A DNA stretch of 6,977 nt from assembly GCA_023393265.1 (NCBI GenBank), contig JAEWME010000209.1:1-6977 (forward strand), written 5' to 3'. The notes below the pieces were generated by a model, which ran no database searches, was not told where the DNA came from, and saw nothing but the letters and a program-made list of their open reading frames with translations. Positions 1 through 6,977 of the stretch are shown here, piece after piece; within the stretch, counting starts at the first letter, position 1, and each line of letters starts with the position of its first letter. The stretch is from Bacteroidota bacterium. Lineage in GTDB: Bacteria; Bacteroidota; Bacteroidia; Bacteroidales; Prolixibacteraceae. The position numbers were made by a program, and so were the translations under genes.

Positions 1-1
1 G

Positions 2-3000
2 TTTTTATCCCATAAAAATTCCGGTTATATCGCAGGAAGCTTAGCTGAAGATGCTGAAATGACGCTAAAAACAGTTGCCCCGCTGTTGGTTGGATTAATC
101 TCCAAGATTCAACTCGAGAAACTAACTTTCGATATTGGAGAGCGGCGAAAAGAGCTGGAAAGCATCAACCGGACAACCGAAATTCTGAAGAAAAACAGCA
201 CAATCGAAGAGTTATTTCAGCAGATCTGTTTGTTTTTGCCCGAGGCCATGCAATTCCCGGCACAGGCTGTAGCCCGCATCAACTACCGCGACAGTCAGTT
301 TACAAGTAATGGTTTTGCTGTGACGCCTTGGAAACTGCAACAAACATTCGGTACTCCCGATGCAACCAAAGGTTCGATTGAAATTTTCTACCTAAACGAA
401 TTTCCGGAAGCCGGTGAAGGTCCTTTTTTACCGGAAGAGCGCCACTTGATTGACAGCTTGGCTGAGCTAATTGCCGGAACTGTTTCCAAAAAAGCACTAA
501 GCGAACTGCTGATAAAAAATACCGAGCGATTAAAAGAACTTCGTGGAATTAACCGAACCAGTGAAATACTTCAAAGCAGCGAATCGCTTGAGGATGCTCT
601 GCCGAAAATATGCGCAATTCTGCCCGAATCATGGCAGTATCCTGAGCATGCAGTTGCCCGTATCATCTACGGAAGGAATGTGTTTAAAAGCGCCAATTTT
701 ATTGAAACTGAATGGAAAATGGAACAGGAATTCGAGGCGCCTGGAATGAAAAAGGGAACCATCGGGATTTTCTACCTTAAGCCATTTCCAAACGAAGACG
801 AAGGCCCATTTCTGAAAGAAGAACGCAATTTGCTGGTCAATCTCTCGAATCTGATTGCCGGGACGGTCACACGCGATATATTCAATAAGCTACACCACGA
901 AAATACCGAGCGGTTAAAAGAGCTGCGCGCTATTAACCAAACCACTCAAATTATTGACCAAGGAAAAACGATTGACGAAACACTAACAGAAATTTGTGCT
1001 CTTCTGCCTCGTTCGTGGCAATATCCCAAATACACTGTTTCACGTATTAAATTCGAGGGAAAAACATACACAAGTCAAAACTTTCTGGAAACCGAATGGG
1101 TGCAAACAGAACATTTTGTAACCATCGACAACAAAAAAGGGACCGTCGAAATATTTTACCTGAAGCCACTTCCGAAAGAGGATGAAGGTCCATTTCTTCA
1201 GGAAGAACACAACTTGCTGATTAACATCGCCCGACTTATTAGTGGCTATCTTAATAATTACAAAGGTCGGGAAATTATTCATCGGAAAGGCATTCCGGAG
1301 CAGGTGATACAACCGTCTGATAATTTTCGCAATTCGCTGGTTAGCAACAAAAAACCACTACAGTTGTATTTCAATCAGCAGTCGATTGACAAGTATGTCT
1401 ACCTTGATATGATGAAGTATAAGGTTAAGCACATTCTGTTTGTTGCCACTTTGTACGACGCATTCACGCTCGAAAACGAGGACTCTTTCTTTGAACGGTT
1501 TATGGGGTCAACCTATCAATACAGTTTGTTTTCGGTACCTCGAATCACTGGTGTTACCTCAGCCGAGGAGGCATTGGCGTTGCTCGAAACTACCAATTTT
1601 GATTTGGTTATCCTGATGGCCGGTATGGATCGCGAAACGCCCGTCCAACTGAGCGAGCAGATTAAGGCTAAAAGCGAATCGTTGCCGATCTACCTGTTGC
1701 TTAATCGGAAAAGCGACATCAAATATTTCGAAGAATTGGTTCCAACCATTCGCTCGGTGGACAAGCTGTTTGTGTGGAATGGCGACTCGCTGATTTTGTT
1801 TGCTATCGTTAAATCACTGGAAGACAAGGTGAATGTTGAAAATGACACTAAAATCGGGCTGGTCCGTGTGATTCTGCTGATCGAAGATTCGCCATTATAT
1901 TACTCGAAATACCTTCAGTTTTTGTACGACATTGTTTTCAGTCAGGTCCAGGAATTGCTGCCCGAAGTGGAGAAAAACGAGCTGGACAAAATTTCGAAGA
2001 TGCGCTCGCGTCCAAAAATTTTGTTGGCCCGTAATTACGAAGAAGCCATCGCAATCTTTAATAAATACAAGGATTTCATGCTTTGTGTGATTTCTGACAT
2101 GGAATTCGACCATGGAGGTAAACTCGACAAACACGCGGGCGTCAATTTCATCAAGTACGTCAAATCTCACATTTCCAAAATTCCAATTATCCTGCAATCG
2201 TCTGAAAGCCACAACGAGCAGGTTGCCAAAGATCTGGAGGTTGCTTTCATAAACAAAAATTCCGAAACCCTCCTGAACGATCTCCGACACTTTTTGGTAA
2301 GTTACCTTGGTTTTGGGCATTTCGTGTTCCGCGATCGTGAAGGAAACAAAATTGCAGTAGCTAAATCGTTACGCGAATTCGAAAACTTACTACTAGAGGT
2401 ACCAGACGAATCATTGTACTTACATGCTTCGGAAAACCAGCTTTCGCTCTGGCTGATGTCGCGTGGCGAGATTCAACTTGCCAAGTCACTTAATCCGGTA
2501 TCGGCCAGTACATTCAGTAGTATTACTGAGATGCGCCAGTTCTTCCGCGACAGCTTCAAACAATATCGCGAAGAAAAGAAGAAAGGTAAAATCCTGAGTT
2601 TCGATGAGACTTCTATGCTCGACGAGAAAAATATCGTGTCTTTCTCAGGAGGTTCTCTTGGGGGAAAAGGTCGTGGTTTGGCATTCATCAATACATTGAT
2701 CTACAACATCGAATTCCCGACCTTAGCCAACCGAATCAATATTCTGGCTCCAATTACGGTTATCATCGGATCGAACGAATTTCAGCATTTCATTGCCAAA
2801 AACAAGCTGCTGGAGAAAATTGTCGATCCTGAAATTTCGTATGCCGAATTGAGAAAGCATTTTGTAAATGCACATCTGTCGATTTCGCTTCTGAAAAAAC
2901 TGAGAGTTTTTGTTTCGCAGGTTGATAAGCCTATTGCCGTCCGATCGTCAAGTTCTTCAGAAGACTCCATAACACAACCATTTGCCGGGGTTTTCGACAC

Positions 3001-4312
3001 TTATATCATTCCAAATCATCACACGAACAAAAAAATGATTCTGGAACGCCTTTCAACGGCCATCAAACTGGTTTATGCGTCCACTTTTTCAGAAAAAGCC
3101 CGAAACTATTTCTCCATTATTCACCACAAAGTGGAAGAGGAAAAAATGGCGGTCGTACTTCAGGAATTGGTTGGAAACCAATACGGGGAATATTACTATC
3201 CGCATATTAGCGGAGTTGCTCAATCGTATAATTACTACCCGGTTGCCAATATGAAACCCGAAGAAGGTTTTGCCGTGGCTGCCGTTGGATTAGGAACTTA
3301 TGTAGTCGATGGCTGGAAATCGTATCGTTTCTCGCCCCGATATCCCAAAGTTTCCATTCACAGTATCAAAGATTTGCTCAACAATTCGCAGGTGCAGTTT
3401 TACGCTTTAGATTGCTCCGAAAAAGACTTCGACTTTCTGGAGCACGGAGAATTGGCGGCTCTTAAACTTCTGGATATCAGCGAAGCCGAAAAACACGGAA
3501 CACTTACACATTGCGCATCGGTGTATAACCCCAATAACGATCGCATTGAAGCAGGATTGTCGGCTTACGGACCGCGCATTGTTAACTTCGCCAACATACT
3601 GCAATACAACTACATCCCGCTTGCCGAAACGATAAGTACTTTACTGAACACAGTGAAAGAAGCTTTCGGTTCGCCGGTTGAAATTGAATATGCCGTTGAT
3701 CTGGAGCCGAAGGAAAACGGGCTGCCAACTTTTTATCTGTTGCAAATTAAGCCGCTGATTGGCAACCAGATCATGCAAAACATCGACATCGACCAGTTGG
3801 ACAAAAAACAAATGGTTTTGTATACCAGGTCGAGCCTTGGTAACGGCGAACTCAAAGATATCCGCGATATAATTTATGTCGATCCGGCACGTTTTAGCAA
3901 GTTGAAAACCATGGAAATGGCGGCCGAAATTGAAAAGCTGAATAACCAGATGAAAAAATGCAACCGTCAATACATTTTGATTGGTCCGGGGCGTTGGGGT
4001 AGTCGCGACCGCTTTGTAGGAATCCCGGTAAACTGGTCGCAGATTTCGAACGCCAAAATTATTGTAGAAGTGAGCCTTGAGAATTTTCCCCTCGATTCGT
4101 CGCTCGGTTCGCATTTTTTTCACAATGTCACATCCATGAACATTGGTTACTTCTCGGTGCTCCACACTTCTCCAACCGATTTTGTCCGTTGGGATTTGCT
4201 CAATCAGCAAAAATTGATTCATGAAACAGAATTCTTTAAACAGGTAAGGTTCGAAAAACCATTAACCATTTTAATGGACGGCCGTCACAAAACATCGGCT
4301 ATAATGATTTGA
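2..4312 (+). CDS. GAF-repeat / receiver / PPDK_N ATP-grasp signalling protein (5' end outside window)
   Basis: The frame is open from base 2 with no stop before the first ATG at 59, so the start lies upstream; residues here are numbered from that ATG (1417 residues, 19 more visible before it). Order: tail of an earlier domain (to about 28); three GAF-like repeats (34-161, 162-289, 290-417) joined by charged helices; a degenerate receiver (about 451-600); a receiver with Glu609/Asp610, Asp680, Ser714 and Lys733 (about 604-752); a linker domain with His789; a PPDK_N ATP-grasp (about 855-1235) with GGKG at 868-871, VRSS around Arg962, Glu968-Asp969, Glu1208/Glu1210 and LLQIKPL around Gln1229; and a C-terminal domain with GPGRWGS (1309-1315) and His1352/His1355. 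No signal peptide or membrane segment is seen. Proteins with this ATP-grasp are usually annotated 'PEP/pyruvate-binding' or 'PEP synthase', but the phosphohistidine swivel and PEP barrel are missing, so PEP synthesis is unlikely. A cytoplasmic sensor or phosphotransfer role is inference; the substrate is unknown. Confidence 0.85.
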   Translation, partial: FLSHKNSGYIAGSLAEDAEMTLKTVAPLLVGLISKIQLEKLTFDIGERRKELESINRTTEILKKNSTIEELFQQICLFLPEAMQFPAQAVARINYRDSQFTSNGFAVTPWKLQQTFGTPDATKGSIEIFYLNEFPEAGEGPFLPEERHLIDSLAELIAGTVSKKALSELLIKNTERLKELRGINRTSEILQSSESLEDALPKICAILPESWQYPEHAVARIIYGRNVFKSANFIETEWKMEQEFEAPGMKKGTIGIFYLKPFPNEDEGPFLKEERNLLVNLSNLIAGTVTRDIFNKLHHENTERLKELRAINQTTQIIDQGKTIDETLTEICALLPRSWQYPKYTVSRIKFEGKTYTSQNFLETEWVQTEHFVTIDNKKGTVEIFYLKPLPKEDEGPFLQEEHNLLINIARLISGYLNNYKGREIIHRKGIPEQVIQPSDNFRNSLVSNKKPLQLYFNQQSIDKYVYLDMMKYKVKHILFVATLYDAFTLENEDSFFERFMGSTYQYSLFSVPRITGVTSAEEALALLETTNFDLVILMAGMDRETPVQLSEQIKAKSESLPIYLLLNRKSDIKYFEELVPTIRSVDKLFVWNGDSLILFAIVKSLEDKVNVENDTKIGLVRVILLIEDSPLYYSKYLQFLYDIVFSQVQELLPEVEKNELDKISKMRSRPKILLARNYEEAIAIFNKYKDFMLCVISDMEFDHGGKLDKHAGVNFIKYVKSHISKIPIILQSSESHNEQVAKDLEVAFINKNSETLLNDLRHFLVSYLGFGHFVFRDREGNKIAVAKSLREFENLLLEVPDESLYLHASENQLSLWLMSRGEIQLAKSLNPVSASTFSSITEMRQFFRDSFKQYREEKKKGKILSFDETSMLDEKNIVSFSGGSLGGKGRGLAFINTLIYNIEFPTLANRINILAPITVIIGSNEFQHFIAKNKLLEKIVDPEISYAELRKHFVNAHLSISLLKKLRVFVSQVDKPIAVRSSSSSEDSITQPFAGVFDTYIIPNHHTNKKMILERLSTAIKLVYASTFSEKARNYFSIIHHKVEEEKMAVVLQELVGNQYGEYYYPHISGVAQSYNYYPVANMKPEEGFAVAAVGLGTYVVDGWKSYRFSPRYPKVSIHSIKDLLNNSQVQFYALDCSEKDFDFLEHGELAALKLLDISEAEKHGTLTHCASVYNPNNDRIEAGLSAYGPRIVNFANILQYNYIPLAETISTLLNTVKEAFGSPVEIEYAVDLEPKENGLPTFYLLQIKPLIGNQIMQNIDIDQLDKKQMVLYTRSSLGNGELKDIRDIIYVDPARFSKLKTMEMAAEIEKLNNQMKKCNRQYILIGPGRWGSRDRFVGIPVNWSQISNAKIIVEVSLENFPLDSSLGSHFFHNVTSMNIGYFSVLHTSPTDFVRWDLLNQQKLIHETEFFKQVRFEKPLTILMDGRHKTSAIMI
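158..1309 (+). repeat. Three in-frame GAF-like domain repeats, period 384 bases (128 residues)
   Basis: Units at 158-541, 542-925 and 926-1309 align without a single insertion or deletion. Each begins with an INxTxxI helix, has a (S)WQYP-like motif (Trp192 and Trp320; Met64 in unit 1), an ARI/SRI strand, a GxIxIFYL-type strand, an EGPFL motif (120-124, 248-252, 376-380) followed by EER/EEH, and a closing LIAG/LISG helix. Units 1 and 2 end in an identical NTERLKEL linker. The third unit loses similarity near residue 400. The DNA has diverged at many synonymous sites, so this is an old domain duplication, not a recent or unstable DNA repeat. Similar domains occur in the sensory part of many bacterial histidine kinases (family knowledge from memory); the ligand is unknown. 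Confidence 0.85.
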
Positions 4313-4316
4313 AAAG

Positions 4317-4970
4317 ATGATTGATATTGCCATATACGACGAACATAGGCTGGTTTTGGAAGGAATTTCTGGTTTGCTGTCAGGAATCTCTGATTTCAGG
4401 GTTGTTCTCCAGTGCGACGACCGGAATGTTTTGACCGAGAAACTGAAAGCAATGCAGGTCCATGTGCTTATCCTGAATATGCATGATATTTCGGTTCGCA
4501 ATATTAACCTGATCGTCCAATTGAATATTTCCAACCCTAAACTGAAAATACTAATTGTGTCGGTGATCGATAGCGAGGAAATTGTGCTGAAAACTATTAA
4601 GGCCGGAGCCAAAGGCTTTTTGGGCAAAGACTCCGACCGAAACAGCCTGATGGAAGCCATTTATACGCTTCGAAACGGCCATGATTATTACAGCCAGTCC
4701 ATCACACACCTGTTGCTGAATCGCTATATTTCGAGCCTGAAATCAGACGATTTGAGCCAGAACGCCAATTTGGAAAGCCTCAGCTCACGCCAAATAGAGA
4801 TCCTCAAACTGTGGGGAGAAAGTTATACCAATCAGGAAATTGCCGACAAATTCTTCATAAGTGTTCGTACCGTCGAATCGCATAAAAACCATATCATGCA
4901 AAAACTCAACCTGAAAAGTACTGTTGACATGGTTAAATTTGCTATCAAGAACAATATTATCGAGATATAA
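4317..4970 (+). CDS. NarL/LuxR-family response regulator lacking the phospho-acceptor Asp
   Basis: This 217-residue protein has an N-terminal receiver (about 2-120) and a C-terminal LuxR-type helix-turn-helix (about 153-212) with SSRQIEILKL, TNQEIADKF and VRTVESHKNHIMQKL, which should bind DNA as a dimer. In the receiver, Asp8-Glu9 supply the acidic pair, Ser82 the switch position and Lys104 the conserved lysine. The aspartate that normally accepts phosphate is Asn54 (codon AAT at 4476-4478, context VLILNMHD). The start is firm: an in-frame stop at 4305-4307 lies just upstream and the protein begins as NarL-type regulators do. It follows the stop of the ATP-grasp gene by four bases, so the two are very likely co-transcribed and translationally coupled. 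Output may be controlled by binding a partner or ligand, or be constitutive; this is inference. Target genes are unknown. Confidence 0.9.
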   Translation: MIDIAIYDEHRLVLEGISGLLSGISDFRVVLQCDDRNVLTEKLKAMQVHVLILNMHDISVRNINLIVQLNISNPKLKILIVSVIDSEEIVLKTIKAGAKGFLGKDSDRNSLMEAIYTLRNGHDYYSQSITHLLLNRYISSLKSDDLSQNANLESLSSRQIEILKLWGESYTNQEIADKFFISVRTVESHKNHIMQKLNLKSTVDMVKFAIKNNIIEI

Positions 4971-5000
4971 AATTTCAAAGCCATTTTCTTCAACCTGCTT

Positions 5001-5025
5001 CGCATACGTAAAACACGTAAATGCG
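5001..5025. other. Imperfect inverted repeat between the regulator and gdhA
   Basis: CGCAT at 5001-5005 pairs with ATGCG at 5021-5025, and ACGT at 5006-5009 pairs with ACGT at 5015-5018, with a two-base bulge and a five-base loop. No T-run follows, so it is a poor intrinsic terminator. It lies just upstream of the candidate gdhA promoter and could be an operator or a 3' end hairpin of the upstream transcript. Confidence 0.35.
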
Positions 5026-5035
5026 GCCTAATTGC

Positions 5036-5066
5036 ATTGTGTTTAGTGCCTTGCCTTTTATTTTCG
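5036..5066 (+). promoter_or_regulatory. Candidate Bacteroidota-type promoter of gdhA
   Basis: ATTG at 5036-5039, a 19-base spacer, then TATTTTCG at 5059-5066. This resembles the Bacteroidota -33 (TTTG) and -7 (TAnnTTTG) elements with one mismatch in each. Transcription would start near 5070, giving a leader of about 55 bases that contains a C7 run at 5092-5098. The match is by eye, and such motifs arise by chance in AT-rich DNA. Confidence 0.35.
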
Positions 5067-5084
5067 TTTCTGGAACTTCAATAG

Positions 5085-6479
<1,395 letters not shown>

Positions 6480-6519
6480 TTCTAAATCCATAAATCATAT
6501 AATTTTAGAATCTTAGTTG

Positions 6520-6535
6520 TTAATTTGCAAATTAA
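6520..6535. other. 16-bp perfect palindrome downstream of gdhA
   Basis: TTAATTTGCAAATTAA is self-complementary over all 16 bases. It lies 40 bases after the gdhA stop and 35 bases before the terminator hairpin. It could be a protein-binding site, but the region is very AT-rich and chance is possible. Nothing else in 6480-6570 looks functional. Confidence 0.3.
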
Positions 6536-6570
6536 GTACAATAGATTTATTATTCTAATTATCAGATTGT

Positions 6571-6610
6571 CAGGCCGATTCAAAGCAAGCTTTAAATCGG
6601 CCTGTCTTTT
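6571..6610 (+). terminator. Strong intrinsic terminator of gdhA
   Basis: CAGGCCGATT at 6571-6580 pairs perfectly with AATCGGCCTG at 6595-6604. After one mismatch the stem continues with AAAG/CTTT (6582-6585 with 6590-6593) around a four-base loop. TCTTTT follows at 6605-6610. The G+C-rich stem base and T-run are those of a rho-independent terminator, about 90 bases after the gdhA stop. Confidence 0.9.
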
Positions 6611-6767
6611 AACAATGGGCGTTAGTTTTTTACACATTTATTACAATTAAATTGTGTGGGATGTGGTTAAGAATAAGATACCTGAATTGTATCCTTAAAT
6701 TCTCGAAATTATTGGTAAAAATTAAACGTTAGGTTGCAACTTCCATCCATTAGGAGAGCCAGACAGG
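6611..6767 (+). other. Gene-free segment between two terminators; possible small RNA
   Basis: No convincing open frame lies here on either strand. The segment contains ACAATT-A-AATTGT (6643-6655) and a longer hairpin: TTAAG at 6667-6671 with CTTAA at 6694-6698, and GATAC at 6677-6681 with GTATC at 6689-6693, with a five-base bulge on the left arm. It ends at a second terminator, which would need a transcript to act on. That transcript could be a small RNA or read-through from gdhA. I found no clear promoter, so the small-RNA reading is weak. Confidence 0.25.
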
Positions 6768-6794
6768 AAAGGAGGTTATTTTCGACCTCCTTTT
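6768..6794 (+). terminator. Second intrinsic terminator
   Basis: AAAGGAGGT at 6768-6776 pairs perfectly with ACCTCCTTT at 6785-6793 around an eight-base loop, followed by a short T-rich run. It could act as a back-up to the gdhA terminator, end a small RNA, or work in both directions, since the stem is flanked by A on the left and T on the right. The GGAGG in the left arm is not followed by a start codon, so it is not a ribosome binding site. Confidence 0.75.
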
Positions 6795-6855
6795 GTATTT
6801 TATAGTTAATTCTTCGTGCAAATCATCGGCTGCATAATCTTTAAAAAAGTAATAG

Positions 6856-6887
6856 TGTGCCATATCAATTAATTTGACTACTTTTTG
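6856..6887 (+). promoter_or_regulatory. Candidate promoter of the XRE-type regulator
   Basis: TGTG at 6856-6859, a 19-base spacer, then TACTTTTTG at 6879-6887 roughly follow the Bacteroidota -33/-7 pattern. The transcript would start only about 10-15 bases before the ATG at 6903. The -7 element is also the right arm of an 8-bp inverted repeat (AAAAAGTA at 6844-6851, TACTTTTT at 6879-6886), which could be an operator for autoregulation; the arms are A/T-rich, so chance is possible. Confidence 0.3.
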
Positions 6888-6902
6888 TGCAACTTTACAA
6901 GC

Positions 6903-6977
6903 ATGGAAGAACAAATAAAACAAATTGCCGAGCGCCTGAAAGGGCTTCGCGAAATACTTGACATTTCGGTTGCTGAT
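6903..6977 (+). CDS. XRE-type transcriptional regulator, N-terminus only (3' end outside window)
   Basis: Only 25 residues are visible, starting MEEQIKQIAERLKGLREI and continuing in frame to the window edge. The AERLKGLRExLDISVAD pattern is that of the first helix and turn of an XRE-family helix-turn-helix. In Bacteroidota, proteins starting this way are commonly XRE regulators with a C-terminal cupin sensor domain (family knowledge), but the cupin part is not in the window. The ATG is the first in frame after an AT-rich non-coding spacer and gives a normal N-terminus for the family. It follows a terminator and a candidate promoter, so it begins a new transcription unit unrelated to gdhA. Confidence 0.65.
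   Translation, partial: MEEQIKQIAERLKGLREILDISVAD

Noticed and set aside
59..61. ATG at 59 as the start of the large gene
   Set aside because: The frame is open upstream to the window edge and reads as protein; starting here would cut through a domain.
543..749. 68-residue overlapping frame on the + strand
   Set aside because: It lies inside the second GAF-like repeat in another frame and shows no family features.
3641..4222. Long antisense open frame, and several shorter ones opposite the large gene and gdhA
   Set aside because: They lie wholly opposite well-supported coding sequence, have no recognisable domain and are expected shadows of the + strand codon pattern.
59..4312. Annotation as phosphoenolpyruvate synthase or pyruvate phosphate dikinase
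   Set aside because: Only the ATP-grasp part is present; the phosphohistidine swivel motif and PEP-binding barrel are not seen.
6661..6732. 23-codon frame encoding a basic, hydrophobic peptide
   Set aside because: There is no ribosome binding site or promoter, and AT-rich DNA readily gives Lys/Leu/Ile-rich short frames; a toxin or antimicrobial role cannot be supported.
6611..6794. Signal recognition particle RNA, riboswitch or other known RNA family
   Set aside because: No family-specific conserved motif was found; only generic hairpins and a terminator are visible.

Overview
The window looks like a piece of a Bacteroidota chromosome, probably of a Marinilabiliales/Prolixibacteraceae-type organism. 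This is inferred from moderate G+C, AT-rich spacers, start codons with no clear Shine-Dalgarno sequence, candidate promoters resembling the Bacteroidota -33/-7 pattern, and protein flavour. All supported genes lie on the + strand.

Layout: (1) positions 2-4312 hold the 3' part of a very large signalling-type protein whose beginning lies upstream of the window. It has three GAF-like sensor repeats in exact 128-residue register, a degenerate receiver, an apparently intact receiver, a pyruvate phosphate dikinase N-terminal (PPDK_N) ATP-grasp domain, and a C-terminal domain with GPGRWGS and SHFFHN signatures. The phosphohistidine and PEP-binding barrel domains of true PEP synthase or PPDK are absent. 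(2) Four bases later, 4317-4970 encodes a NarL/LuxR-type response regulator whose phospho-acceptor aspartate is replaced by Asn54. (3) A 156-base spacer carries an inverted repeat, a candidate promoter and a C7 run. (4) 5127-6479 encodes an NADP-type glutamate dehydrogenase, GdhA. (5) A 423-base gene-free stretch (6480-6902) holds a 16-bp palindrome, a strong terminator, a structured non-coding segment, a second terminator and a candidate promoter. (6) 6903-6977 is the start of an XRE-type regulator that runs off the window.

The first two genes are almost certainly co-transcribed and look like one signalling unit: a multi-input cytoplasmic sensor with an ATP-grasp output, paired with a DNA-binding protein that cannot be phosphorylated in the usual way. 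No histidine kinase is visible. This is the most interesting part of the window. A link to gdhA (nitrogen and carbon status) is suggested only by position. GdhA seems to have its own promoter and a strong terminator, so it is probably a separate transcription unit.
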